Below are positions 8,216 through 17,757 of a stretch of DNA of 64,000 bases, piece after piece; the first letter of the stretch is position 1, and each line of letters starts with the position of its first letter. The DNA is taken from NCBI RefSeq assembly GCF_028473745.1, contig NZ_CP101137.1:2480001-2544000 (forward strand), read 5' to 3'. The DNA is from Streptomyces sp. M92 (GTDB lineage: Bacteria > Actinomycetota > Actinomycetes > Streptomycetales > Streptomycetaceae). The translations under genes were made by a program, and so were the position numbers. The notes under the pieces were generated by a model. It did not search any database. It was not told the origin of the DNA and was given only the letters and a program-made list of their open reading frames with translations.

Positions 8216-8478
8216 CCGCGCGGTGCGGTGACCCGCCTCACGTCGTGGGCGTACCCCGCCCCCTACGGGCCGGGGGAGCCGCCGCCCGTCGGTGTCATCC
8301 CGTAGGAGTACGCGGAGTTGAGTCCGCGGTCTGACGCTTCTCCCCGGCCGATTTGGTCAGATGGACACCACGGAAAACACCAATCCTCACCGATTCGGGT
8401 GAGAATGGCGGCTCACGGGTGAGACGACGAGTGCGAGGTCGCGAGACAGCCGCCGCCGACGACGGAGGTAGGGCACAG

Positions 8479-9729
8479 ATGGCACCGATCGATTCCGACG
8501 ACAACAGGACCGCCGCGGAGGGCGAGGACTCGCGCGCCGGACGGCGCAAGGCCGCGCGCTACGTCGTCCCGGTCGCGGTGATGGGAGTGGCGGCCGCGAC
8601 GATCGGGCTGGTCCCCGCGATCGCCGACTCCGGGGACCCGGACCTCCCGAAGGTCACGGCGGAACAGCTCATAGAGAAGATCGCCAAGTCGGACGTCGAG
8701 CAGCTGTCCGGCACGGTGAAGATCACCACGGATCTGGGCCTGCCGAACCTCGGTGGCCTGGAAAGTGGCTTGATGTCCGGTATGTCCGGCGCGCCGGGTG
8801 CGGCCGGTGAGGAAGACGGCTCCGCCGCCGACCCGTCGGCCAAGCTCACCGAGCTGGTGTCCGGCACCCACACGCTGCGGGTCGCGGCGGACGGCCCCGA
8901 CCGGCAGAAGCTCTCCCTGCTGGAGAACGCCGCCGAGTACAGCCTGATCCACGACGGCAAGGACGTCTGGGGCTACGACAGCGCGTCCAACGAGGTCTAC
9001 CACTCGACCACGTCCGGGGCGGCCGGGCAGTCGGAGAAGCAGAAGCAGCGGCAGCAGCCGGAGCAGGACGTGCCGGCCACGCCGAAGGACTTCGCCGAGC
9101 AGGCGCTCAAGGCGGTCGACGACACCACCTCCGTCACCGTCGACGGCACCGCGCAGGTGGCCGGCCGGGACGCGTACCGACTGGTGATCGAGCCCAAGCA
9201 GGAGGGCTCCACGGTCGGCGCCGTCAGCATCGCGGTGGACGCGAAGACCGGTATGCCGCTGAAGTTCACGCTCACCCCGGCGAGCGGCGGCGCCGCCGTC
9301 GTGGACGTGGGCTTCACCCAGGTCAGCTTCGCGAAGCCGGACGCGTCGACCTTCGACTTCACCCCGCCCAAGGGCGCGAAGGTCACCGAGGCCGACGAGA
9401 TGGCCGGGGCGCCGGAGCACGGGCGCGAGGCGGCCGGCGCCGACGTGGCCGGGGAGCTGGACGGCCTGGAGGTCATCGGCGAGGGCTGGGACTCCATCGC
9501 CACCTTCGACACCGGCGGCCAGGGCCTGCCCACCGCCTCCGCGGGCGGCGACGCCGGTGCTCTCGGCGGCTTCCTCGGCTCCTTCGGCGACCAGGTCGAG
9601 GGCGACTTCGGCTCCGGCACGGTCTTCAAGACCCGCCTGGTCAACGCCCTGATCACGGACGACGGCAAGGTCTACGCCGGCGCCGTCACCAAGGACGCGC
9701 TGGTGAAGGCGGCCGACGCGGCGAAGTAG
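8479..9729 (+). CDS. LolA-like / DUF2092 secreted or anchored protein
   Basis: 416 aa from the ATG preceded by GGAGGT; the frame is open further upstream but unsupported. A basic N-terminus and one hydrophobic stretch (about 27-46, ending PAIADSG) anchor or export it. The extracellular part has the LolA-like half-barrel pattern: LSGTVKITTDLG, THTLRVAADGPDRQKLSLL, DGKDVWGYDSASNEVYH, DAYRLVIEPKQ, and VDAKTGMPLKFTL. Such domains bind lipids or lipoproteins. It is followed 39 nt later by an ABC exporter, so it may act with that transporter at the cell surface; the cargo is unknown. The last 120 residues are Gly/Asp-rich and specific to this group. Confidence 0.7.
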   Translation: MAPIDSDDNRTAAEGEDSRAGRRKAARYVVPVAVMGVAAATIGLVPAIADSGDPDLPKVTAEQLIEKIAKSDVEQLSGTVKITTDLGLPNLGGLESGLMSGMSGAPGAAGEEDGSAADPSAKLTELVSGTHTLRVAADGPDRQKLSLLENAAEYSLIHDGKDVWGYDSASNEVYHSTTSGAAGQSEKQKQRQQPEQDVPATPKDFAEQALKAVDDTTSVTVDGTAQVAGRDAYRLVIEPKQEGSTVGAVSIAVDAKTGMPLKFTLTPASGGAAVVDVGFTQVSFAKPDASTFDFTPPKGAKVTEADEMAGAPEHGREAAGADVAGELDGLEVIGEGWDSIATFDTGGQGLPTASAGGDAGALGGFLGSFGDQVEGDFGSGTVFKTRLVNALITDDGKVYAGAVTKDALVKAADAAK

Positions 9730-9768
9730 ACGCCGGACCGGAGCGGGAACGACGAGGAGAGGGAGCCG

Positions 9769-10752
9769 ATGGCCGAACCGTCCGCCACCGAGCCGGAGCA
9801 CCCGGAGCGCGGGAGCGGGGACGACGCCGTCATCGCCACCCGCGCCCTCACCAAGCGCTACCGCGGCGGACAGCTCGCCGTGGACGGTCTCGACCTGACC
9901 GTCCCGGCGGGCAGCGTCTTCGGCTTCCTCGGCCCCAACGGCTCCGGCAAGACCACCACCATCCGCATGCTGATGGGCCTGATCGAGCCCACCTCGGGCA
10001 CCGCCGCCGTACTGGGGAGACCCGTGCCGCGCGACGCCCACGCCGTACTGCCCCAGGTCGGCGCCCTCATCGAGGGCCCGGCCCTGTACGGCTTCCTCTC
10101 CGGCCGCGACAACCTGCTGCGCTACGACTCCGCCGACCCGACCGCCGACCCCCGCACCCGGCGCGAACGCGTCGCCGCCGCGCTGGACCGGGTGGGCCTC
10201 GCGGCGGCCGCCGGCAAGAAGGCGAGGGCGTACTCGCTCGGCATGAAGCAGCGACTCGGGCTCGCCGCGGCGCTGCTCCAGCCGCGCCGCCTGCTCGTCC
10301 TGGACGAGCCCACCAACGGACTCGACCCGCAGGGCATGCGCGAGATCCGCACACTGGTGCGCGAACTCGCATCCGACGGCACCACGGTCTTCCTCTCCTC
10401 CCACCTGCTGGACGAGATCGAGCAGGTCTGCACGCACGCCGCCGTGATGGCGCGGGGGCGGCTGATCACCCAGGGCCCGGTCGCCGACCTGTCGGCCGGG
10501 GCCCGCGGCCGGCTGGTGGTGACCACGCCGGACACGGGGGAGGCGGCCCGGGTGTTGAAGGAGCAGGGAGCCGGCGACGTGGCCGTCGCCGAGGACCGGG
10601 TGACGGCGGAACCACCCGACCGCGACCTCGCCGACCTGAACGCCGCCCTGGTCACGGCCGGCGTCCGGGTCCGCGGCTTCGGCGTGGAACGGGCGTCGCT
10701 GGAGGACGCGTTCGTGGCGCTGACCGGGGAGGGCTTCGATGTCGCAAGCTGA
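9769..10752 (+). CDS. ABC transporter ATP-binding protein (DrrA-like)
   Basis: 327 aa. Walker A GPNGSGKT at 55-62, signature SLGMKQR at 156-162, Walker B LVLDEP at 176-181, D-loop GLDP and switch His in LSSHLLDE. The C-terminal 90 residues form the extra domain seen in DrrA/NatA-type export ATPases. It powers the permease encoded next, whose start lies inside this gene (14-nt overlap), so the two are translationally coupled. The LolA-like protein gene immediately upstream suggests a three-gene export or lipid-handling unit. Substrate cannot be read from the sequence. Confidence 0.92.
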   Translation: MAEPSATEPEHPERGSGDDAVIATRALTKRYRGGQLAVDGLDLTVPAGSVFGFLGPNGSGKTTTIRMLMGLIEPTSGTAAVLGRPVPRDAHAVLPQVGALIEGPALYGFLSGRDNLLRYDSADPTADPRTRRERVAAALDRVGLAAAAGKKARAYSLGMKQRLGLAAALLQPRRLLVLDEPTNGLDPQGMREIRTLVRELASDGTTVFLSSHLLDEIEQVCTHAAVMARGRLITQGPVADLSAGARGRLVVTTPDTGEAARVLKEQGAGDVAVAEDRVTAEPPDRDLADLNAALVTAGVRVRGFGVERASLEDAFVALTGEGFDVAS

Positions 10753-11638
10753 GACGCGTCTGCCGGCGCGCACCCCGAACCCGCTGTGGACCTTCGGGCT
10801 GCTCCGCAGCGAACTGGCGGTCACCTTCCGGCGCTGGCGCACCCTCGCCCTGCTGGGCGTGCTGGCCGCCGTGCCGGTACTGGTGGGCATCGCCGTGAAG
10901 ATCGAGACGAGCGACGGCTCGTCGTTCGGAGGCGGTGGCCAAGGCGGAGGCGGCGCGGGCGGCGGGGGCCCCGCCTTCATCTCGCAGATCAGCAACAACG
11001 GGCTGTTCCTGGTCTTCACCGCGCTCGCCGCGACCCTCCCGTTCTTCCTGCCGATGGCCGTGGGCGTCGTCGCGGGCGACGCGATCGCCGGCGAGTCGAG
11101 CGCGGGCACCCTCCGCTATCTCCTGGTCGCCCCCGCGGGCCGCACCCGCCTGCTGCTCACCAAGTACGCCACGGTGATCGCCTTCTGCCTCGCCGCGACC
11201 CTGGTGGTCGCGGTCTCGGCACTCGCGGTCGGGGCGCTGCTCTTCCCGGTCGGCGACCTGATCACCATCTCCGGCACCCGGATCACGTATGCCGAAGGTC
11301 TGGGTCGGGCCCTGCTGATCGCCCTGGTCGTCGCCGCCTCACTCGTCGGCGTCGCGGCCCTCGGCCTGTTCGTCTCGACCCTGACCGGCAGCGGCATCGC
11401 GGCGATGGCGACCACGGTCGGGCTGGTGATCACCGTCCAGATCCTCGACCAGATCCCGCAGCTCGACGCGCTCCAGCCGTACTTCTTCTCGCACTACTGG
11501 CTCTCCTTCGCCGACCTGATGCGCGAACCGGTCTACTGGGACGACCTGACCAGGAACCTCGGCCTCCAGGCCCTGTACGCGGCGGTCTTCGGCTCGGCGG
11601 CCTGGGCGCGGTTCACGACGAAGGACATCACGGCCTGA
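10739..11638 (+). CDS. ABC-2 type permease
   Basis: 299 aa with six predicted membrane helices: one after residue 30, then five between about 85 and 295. A Gly-rich loop (GGGGQGGGGAGGGG region, around residues 64-80) sits in the first extracytoplasmic loop where family members carry a variable stretch. The pattern ESSAGTLRYLLVAPAGRTRLLLTKY is the cytoplasmic coupling segment typical of ABC-2 permeases. It pairs with the ATPase upstream. ATG preceded by GGGAGGG inside the ATPase gene. Confidence 0.88.
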   Translation: MSQAETRLPARTPNPLWTFGLLRSELAVTFRRWRTLALLGVLAAVPVLVGIAVKIETSDGSSFGGGGQGGGGAGGGGPAFISQISNNGLFLVFTALAATLPFFLPMAVGVVAGDAIAGESSAGTLRYLLVAPAGRTRLLLTKYATVIAFCLAATLVVAVSALAVGALLFPVGDLITISGTRITYAEGLGRALLIALVVAASLVGVAALGLFVSTLTGSGIAAMATTVGLVITVQILDQIPQLDALQPYFFSHYWLSFADLMREPVYWDDLTRNLGLQALYAAVFGSAAWARFTTKDITA

Positions 11639-11857
11639 GGCGCGACGGCACGGGGCACGACAGCACGAGGCACGGCCGGCGGGCTCCGACGGAGCCCGAC
11701 GTCCCTCTCGCACCTGGAACGAGCCTGTGACACCCCGGTGACGCGAGAACCGGGAGCGAGCGGCGAAACTCGACGGTAGGTGTACGACAGGCATGACAGG
11801 CTCTGGACGGCACGGGCACCAAGCCGCCGACGGAAGCCGCCGATGAGTGGGGGAACG

Positions 11858-13165
11858 ATGTCTCGACTCGGCCGCGACAGGCAACGGGAGCACGAGGACG
11901 CCGAGCGGCCGCCCGGCCCTGCGGTGGCGCCGATCGACGTCCGTGTGCCGGCGGTCACGCAGGCCGCTTCCGGCGCGCGCAGCGCTTCGGTCGACGGCTC
12001 ACCCGTCGTCGCCGCCCCCGGCGAGGAGATCCAGAACGCCGTCCTGAACCGCCTCCACCGCCTCGCCGTCGCCGCCGGCCGCCCCGTCCTCGCCACGGTC
12101 CACGACGAGCGCATCGGGTGCTCCGTCCCGCTCCGGGTCGACCCGGACGGCTCCAGCCACCTCGCCGGGGAACCGGCGCCGACGACTCCCGAACGAGGTG
12201 CCGTACGGCAGGACCGGCCCACGCACGTCCTGCGCTCGGTGGCACCGGCACGGGACAGCGCCCCGGCGTTTTGCCCGACACCGGTGCCCGAGCCGTTGCC
12301 CACGCCGGCCGGTGACTCCTCGCCGACCTTCACGCTGCGGGCCCTGCCGGAGCCGGCGGGCGGTGCGGAGAGGACCGCGGCGCCCGGGACGGTGGCGCAG
12401 CCGACGGGAGCGTTCGGGCCGCCGCCCCGGATGGACGGTGGCGTGGCGGACGGTGGCCTCGAGGGCGAAGGCGTGGGCGGGGGAGAGGAAGCGTACGGGC
12501 GCGAGGGGGCGCGAGCAGCCGCCGGTGTGGTCGCCGGGGCCGAGGCGCCGACCGGGTCCGGGGCCGCCGGCGGGCCGTTCCTCGTCGTGCCCGACGTGGA
12601 CCCGGACCGCAAGCCCACCCCCACCCCCGCCCGCGGCTTCGACGCCGTCGCCGAGGCCGTGCTCGGGGACGGGCCGCTCACCGCCCCCGGTGACGCCACC
12701 GCCCCGGCGCTCCTCGCGGAGCCGACCGCGCGTGTCAACGAGGCCGTCAAGGAAGGGCGTACGGAGGAGGCGGCGCGGCTATCGGAGCAGGCCGTGGCGG
12801 ACGCCTCCGGAACGCTGGGACCGGAGCACCCCGAGGTGCTCCGGCTCCGCGAACTCACCGCCTACATCGCCTACTTGTCCGGCGACCCCGACCGCGCCTT
12901 CGGGCTCTCCCTGGACCTCGCCCGGATACACCGCCGCGCGGGCGACGCGGAGGCCGCCTACGGCAACGTCCAGAGCGCGGCCACCGCCTGGCGCGCCGTA
13001 CGCGATCCGGCACGCGGGCTGGAGCTCGGCCACGACCTGATGGGCCTGTGGGGCGAACTGGCCGCTGAGGACGGCCCGGCCGCCGAGGACGCCGAGGAGC
13101 TGGAGTCGGCCCGCACCCGCATGGGCCGCCTCACCGAACGCGCCGCCCGCGCCCAGGCCGGCTGA
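11858..13165 (+). CDS. Hypothetical protein with C-terminal TPR-like helical domain
   Basis: 435 aa from the ATG preceded by GTGGGGGA (an ATG 15 bases upstream is the alternative). An N-terminal segment has a small conserved-looking block (EEIQNAVLNRLHRLAVAAGRPVLATVHDERIGCSVPLRVDPDG), then about 170 residues rich in Pro, Ala, Gly and Thr that look disordered. The C-terminal 150 residues are helical and TPR-like: ARVNEAVKEGRTEEAARLSEQAV, HPEVLRLRELTAYIAYLSGDPDRAFGLSLDLARIHRRAGD. No signal peptide or membrane helix. I do not recognise a function; a scaffold or regulator is possible. It stands alone between the ABC exporter and a convergent aminopeptidase gene. Confidence 0.7.
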   Translation: MSRLGRDRQREHEDAERPPGPAVAPIDVRVPAVTQAASGARSASVDGSPVVAAPGEEIQNAVLNRLHRLAVAAGRPVLATVHDERIGCSVPLRVDPDGSSHLAGEPAPTTPERGAVRQDRPTHVLRSVAPARDSAPAFCPTPVPEPLPTPAGDSSPTFTLRALPEPAGGAERTAAPGTVAQPTGAFGPPPRMDGGVADGGLEGEGVGGGEEAYGREGARAAAGVVAGAEAPTGSGAAGGPFLVVPDVDPDRKPTPTPARGFDAVAEAVLGDGPLTAPGDATAPALLAEPTARVNEAVKEGRTEEAARLSEQAVADASGTLGPEHPEVLRLRELTAYIAYLSGDPDRAFGLSLDLARIHRRAGDAEAAYGNVQSAATAWRAVRDPARGLELGHDLMGLWGELAAEDGPAAEDAEELESARTRMGRLTERAARAQAG

Positions 13166-13176
13166 GACCGGCCCAC

Positions 13177-13227
13177 GATCCGGGCGGGCCCGTGATCCGG
13201 CCGGGCCCGTGATCCGGCCGGGTCCGC
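13177..13227. repeat. Tandem repeat, 3 x 17 bp
   Basis: Three 17-bp units, consensus GATCCGGCCGGGCCCGT, between the convergent TPR-like and aminopeptidase genes. Each unit is internally near-palindromic (GGCCGG core). Same unit length as the arrays at 3502 and 6741. Confidence 0.9.
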
Positions 13228-13236
13228 CAGGTGGTG

Positions 13237-14283
<1,047 letters not shown>

Positions 14284-14380
14284 TCAAGACCGTTAACCGG
14301 CCATGATGTCGCGCATATCGGAGGCCCGGCCGGTCACCCGCGCCACGCGGCCGTCTTGACCCTGTTCGGCCCTCCGCCCC

Positions 14381-14851
14381 CTAATGCACGCAGAATTCGT
14401 TCCCCTCGGGGTCCGCCATCACCACCCACTCCCCGCCCGGCTCCTTCACGTGCCGCAGCACGCTCGCCCCCAGCGCCTCCAGCCGGACCACCTCCTCCTC
14501 ACGGCGCCCCTCGGCCGCGTGCACGTCGAGGTGGACCCGGTTCTTCCCGGACTTGGCCTCCGGGACCCGCTGGAACAGCAGGCGCCGTCCCAGTCCGGCG
14601 CCGCTCTCCTCCTGGTGCGGGTCGTCGGGGTGCCGTACGGCGGCCAGGTCCCGCCAGGCGCGGCGGCCGTGCGACTCGGTGGTCAGCTCGGGCGGCACGG
14701 CCCCGAAACCCAGCAGCTTCTCGATGAGCGCGCTGTTGTCCTCCACCTCGAAGTGCAGGGCGGCGGCCCAGAAGTCCGCCTGTGCGTGCGGCGCGGCGGC
14801 GTCGATGACGATCTTGAAGTGCAGGGGGGTGGGCCCCGGGGTCGAAGTCAT
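14381..14851 (-). CDS. VOC superfamily (glyoxalase/bleomycin-resistance-like) protein
   Basis: 156 aa. Two beta-alpha-beta-beta-beta halves: LHFKIVIDAAAPHAQADFWAAAL at the start and NRVHLDVHAAEGRREEEVVRLEALGAS later, ending DPEGNEFCVH, the usual VOC terminus. Putative metal ligands are His11-like and His/Glu near HLDVH and NEFCV. The ATG lies directly against a 21-bp palindrome shared with the divergent CGNR-type gene, and a TATAAC box seven bases upstream suggests a leaderless mRNA. Function (isomerase, dioxygenase or drug binding) cannot be assigned from sequence alone. Confidence 0.85.
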   Translation of the reverse strand: MTSTPGPTPLHFKIVIDAAAPHAQADFWAAALHFEVEDNSALIEKLLGFGAVPPELTTESHGRRAWRDLAAVRHPDDPHQEESGAGLGRRLLFQRVPEAKSGKNRVHLDVHAAEGRREEEVVRLEALGASVLRHVKEPGGEWVVMADPEGNEFCVH

Positions 14852-14872
14852 GTAACCAGTTATAATGGTTAC
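14852..14872. promoter_or_regulatory. Shared palindromic bidirectional promoter/operator of the VOC and CGNR genes
   Basis: The whole gap between two divergent start codons is a 21-bp inverted repeat, GTAACCA-N7-TGGTTAC. Inside it, TATAAT (14861-14866) faces right and ends six bases before the GTG at 14873; TATAAC (14864-14859) faces left and ends seven bases before the ATG at 14851, with TTGCCC 18 bp behind it. Both transcripts would be leaderless, and one bound protein would block both. Confidence 0.75.
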
Positions 14873-15496
14873 GTGAGTGAGCGGGCAATGGAATCGCCGG
14901 AGGCGTCTCCCGGACTGACGCTGGTGTCGCACGAGGGCAAGCCGTACCGCTTCGACCCGGGTGCGCTGTGCCTGGAGTTGCTGACGACGGGCGGACCGGG
15001 CGCCTATGCGCGCTGGGAGGTGCTGCACCGCCCCGAGGACCTGGCCGCCTGGGCCGACCGCAGCCGGCTGCCGGGCGGGCTCGACCTGGTGGTGGAGCAG
15101 GCCGATGTCCGGCGGGCCAGGGCACTGCGTGATGCCCTCTTCCTGCTCACCGCGGATCGCGCCCACGGACGTCCGCCGCGGCCCGAGCACCTGGACGCGG
15201 TCAACGCCGCGGCCGCCGAGCCGCCACTCGCCGCCCGCATCGAGGCGGACGGCACCCGCGGCTGGGCCCCCGGGGCCACGGGGACGCGCCTGCTGTCGAC
15301 GGTCGCGCGCGACGCGATCGAGCTGTTCACGGGTCCCTACGCCGGCCGTGTCCGCGAGTGCGGCGCGCACGACTGCAAGCTGCTCTTCGTCGACACCTCA
15401 CGCCCGGGCCGCCGCCGCTGGTGCGCGATGGAACACTGCGGCAACCGCGAGAAGGCCAGGGCCCATCGCGCCCGGCGGGCACCGGAGACGCGCTGA
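14873..15496 (+). CDS. CGNR zinc-finger / ABATE-domain protein, putative transcriptional regulator
   Basis: 207 aa from a GTG that directly follows the palindrome. The N-terminal ABATE region (about 15-150) contains LCLELLTTGG and RALRDALFLLTADRAHG; the C-terminal zinc finger has Cys163, Cys168, Cys184 and Cys189, the last in the CGNR tetrapeptide (189-192), followed by basic REKARAHRARR. Family members are thought to be stress-linked DNA-binding regulators. A plausible role is autoregulation and control of the divergent VOC gene through the palindrome between them; that is inference from position and symmetry. Confidence 0.85.
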   Translation: MSERAMESPEASPGLTLVSHEGKPYRFDPGALCLELLTTGGPGAYARWEVLHRPEDLAAWADRSRLPGGLDLVVEQADVRRARALRDALFLLTADRAHGRPPRPEHLDAVNAAAAEPPLAARIEADGTRGWAPGATGTRLLSTVARDAIELFTGPYAGRVRECGAHDCKLLFVDTSRPGRRRWCAMEHCGNREKARAHRARRAPETR

Positions 15497-15503
15497 AGCA
15501 GCA

Positions 15504-15567
15504 GGGGCGTGAGGGGGCGCTACGGCTTGCCCGCGGGGGCGTGAGGGGGCGCTACGGCTTGCCCGCG
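15504..15567. repeat. Perfect 32-bp tandem duplication at the end of rarD
   Basis: Two identical 32-bp units (15504-15535 and 15536-15567) run head to tail. The second holds the last codons and TAG stop of the rarD gene on the minus strand; the first is an untranslated copy of the same segment, complete with its own in-frame-looking stop. Confidence 0.95.
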
Positions 15568-16616
15568 GGGGCGTCGGCCTGTTCGGCCTGTTCGGTCTGT
15601 TCGCTGCCGACCGGGTCCTGGGCCGGGACCCCGGAGGCCACGACTCCCTTCTCCCGTCCGGCGCCGTCCTTGGCCGCCGGTACGCCGCCGCCCGCACGGT
15701 CCACCTGGGTCCGCAGGGTCCGCGCGTTGCGGTGGGTCGTGCGCAGGGCGTCCCAGGTCAGCAGGGAGAGCGCCAGCCAGACCAGCGCGAAGCCGGCCCA
15801 GCGCTCGGGCGGCATGGCCTCACCGAAGTAGAGGACGCCGAGCAGGAACTGGAAGACCGGGGCCAGGTACTGCAGCAGCCCCAGCGTGGACAGCGGCACG
15901 CGGATCGCCGCCGCGCCGAAGCAGACCAGGGGGATGGCGGTCACCAGGCCGGTGGCGGCCAGCAGCGCCGAGTGACCGAGGCCTTCGGTGGTGAAGGTCG
16001 ATTCGCCCTGCGCGCCCAGCCACAGCACGTAGCCGAGGGCCGGCAGGAACTGGATCGCCGTCTCGGCGGCCAGCGACTCGACGCCGCCGAGGTTGACCTT
16101 CTTCTTCACCAGGCCGTACGTGGCGAAGGAGAAGGCGAGGCAGAGGGAGATCCAGGGCGGCTGGCCGTAGCCGACGGTGAGGACGAGCACGGCGGCGAAG
16201 CCGGTCCCGACCGCCGCCCACTGCGCTGGCCGCAGCCGCTCCTTGAGCAGCAGCACGCCCATCGCGATGGTGACCAGCGGGTTGATGAAGTACCCGAGCG
16301 AGGCCTCGACCACGTGGCCGCTGTTCACAGCCCAGATGTAGACGCCCCAGTTCACGGTGATGACCGCGGCGGCCACGGCGACCAGGCCGAGCCTGCGCGG
16401 CTGCCGCAGCAGCTCCCCTGCCCACGCCCAGCGCCGTACGACGACCAGGGCCACGGCGACGAAGGCGAGGGACCACACCATCCGGTGGGCGAGGATCTCC
16501 CCGGCGCCCGCGGGCTTGAGCAGCGGCCAGAACAAGGGAACCAGGCCCCACATCCCGTACGCCGCGAAGCCGTTCAGCAGGCCTATTCGCTGCTCACTCC
16601 TGGACGACCCGGCCAC
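15552..16616 (-). CDS. rarD: EamA/RarD family transporter
   Basis: 354 aa. I chose the GTG at 16616 because AAGGAGG lies five bases upstream; the GTG two codons earlier abuts the ribosome site. Ten hydrophobic helices in two EamA repeats, opening with RIGLLNGFAAYGMWGLVPLFWPLL, a RarD hallmark, and HRMVWSL in helix 2. RarD proteins are inner-membrane drug/metabolite transporters, linked in other bacteria to chloramphenicol sensitivity; the substrate is uncertain. The C-terminal 60 residues are polar and not part of the fold. The extreme 3' end has been duplicated as a 32-bp tandem repeat. Confidence 0.88.
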   Translation of the reverse strand: MAGSSRSEQRIGLLNGFAAYGMWGLVPLFWPLLKPAGAGEILAHRMVWSLAFVAVALVVVRRWAWAGELLRQPRRLGLVAVAAAVITVNWGVYIWAVNSGHVVEASLGYFINPLVTIAMGVLLLKERLRPAQWAAVGTGFAAVLVLTVGYGQPPWISLCLAFSFATYGLVKKKVNLGGVESLAAETAIQFLPALGYVLWLGAQGESTFTTEGLGHSALLAATGLVTAIPLVCFGAAAIRVPLSTLGLLQYLAPVFQFLLGVLYFGEAMPPERWAGFALVWLALSLLTWDALRTTHRNARTLRTQVDRAGGGVPAAKDGAGREKGVVASGVPAQDPVGSEQTEQAEQADAPAGKP

Positions 16617-16781
16617 GGCCACCTCCTTCTCGCACTCGGCATGCGGGGAACGGATGCATGCCAGGACGAAGGTAGCGCCGCACCCGGCCTCCTGTCATGC
16701 CCGTATCGGCATACGGTCATGACAGGAGGGGGTGGGGCCGGAGCCGGACCGGGTTCGGGTGGGGCGGCCGGCCTGCGTGGT

Positions 16782-17636
16782 TCAGTTCGACAGCGCCGCG
16801 GCGACGGCCTCGGAGAGCGGAGTGGTCGGGCGGCCCGTCAGCCGCGAGAGGTCGCCGGTGGAGACGACCAGTTCGCCCTTCTCGATCGCCGCGTCCACTC
16901 CCGCGAAGACGTCGGCCAGCGGGCCGGGCACCCCGGCGGCGGTGAGGATGCCGGTGTAGGCCGTGGTGGAGACGGGGGTGTAGGTGATCTCCTTGCCGGT
17001 CTGCCGGCTCAGCTCGGCGGCGTACTCGGCGAAGCTCCACGCCTCGTCGCCACCCAGCTCGTACGCCTTGTTCTCGTGGCCCTCGCCGGTGAGTACCGCG
17101 ACGGCGGCGGCCGCGTAGTCGGCGCGGGAGGCGGAGGAGACGCGTCCCTCTCCCGCCGCCTGGACGACGGCGCCGTGCTCCAGGGCGGGGGTCAGCTGCT
17201 CGGTGTAGTTCTCGTGGTACCAGCCGTTGCGCAGCAGCACGTACGGCACGCCCGAACCGGCCAGGACCTCCTCGGTGGCGCGGTGGTCGTCGGCGAGCGC
17301 GGCCGTGAGGCTGCTCGGGGCGCTGGTGTAGGCGAGCAGGGCGACGCCGGCCTTCTTCGCCGCGTCGATCACGACGGTGTGCTGCCGGACGCGGCCCTTG
17401 TCGAACTCGTTGCCGGAGATCAGCAGCACCCGGTCGCCGGCCGCGAACAGGTCGTCGAAGGTCTGGGGGTCGTTGTAGTCGGCGACCGCGAGCCGTACGC
17501 CGCGGGCGGCGAGGTCGGCGGCCTTGGCGCGGTCGCGGACGACCGCGGTGACCTGGTCGGCCGGCACCTTCTCCAGCAGTTGCGACACGACGTGACGGCC
17601 GAGGTTTCCGGTGGCTCCGGTGACGACGATGCTCAT
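16782..17636 (-). CDS. NmrA-like NAD(P)-binding oxidoreductase, YtfG/QOR2 type
   Basis: 284 aa, ATG with AAGGAG upstream. Atypical SDR: Rossmann motif VTGATGNLGRHV at 5-16, then DRAKAADLAARGVRLAVADYNDP, and the YTSAPSS and NGWYHENYTEQL segments of the quinone-oxidoreductase-2 group. These proteins reduce quinones with NADPH or act as redox sensors. Its upstream region holds two inverted repeats that resemble operator sites, and in relatives the gene often stands next to an HxlR-type regulator; none is adjacent here, so the regulator would have to act from elsewhere. Confidence 0.85.
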   Translation of the reverse strand: MSIVVTGATGNLGRHVVSQLLEKVPADQVTAVVRDRAKAADLAARGVRLAVADYNDPQTFDDLFAAGDRVLLISGNEFDKGRVRQHTVVIDAAKKAGVALLAYTSAPSSLTAALADDHRATEEVLAGSGVPYVLLRNGWYHENYTEQLTPALEHGAVVQAAGEGRVSSASRADYAAAAVAVLTGEGHENKAYELGGDEAWSFAEYAAELSRQTGKEITYTPVSTTAYTGILTAAGVPGPLADVFAGVDAAIEKGELVVSTGDLSRLTGRPTTPLSEAVAAALSN

Positions 17637-17692
17637 GGTTTCAGCACTCCTTGTGGGGGTCGGTATGACTAACCCTAGGTCGTGCGCTAACT

Positions 17693-17727
17693 GTAGGAAA
17701 GTGCCTACTTAGAAGTAAGGTACTTAC
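17693..17727 (-). promoter_or_regulatory. Two inverted repeats upstream of the YtfG-like gene
   Basis: GTAGG-N6-CCTAC at 17693-17708 and GTAAG-GTA-CTTAC at 17715-17727 lie 57-91 bp upstream of the start codon, in an AT-rich patch that stands out from the flanking DNA. They probably are operator sites for a regulator not encoded nearby. Confidence 0.5.
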
Positions 17728-17757
17728 GTTGTAGTAAGCATCCAGTGCGCCACCGTC

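Noticed and set aside
8413..11109. 898-codon minus-strand frame over the LolA-like and ABC genes
   Set aside because: Overlaps three genes with clear motifs and ribosome sites on the + strand.
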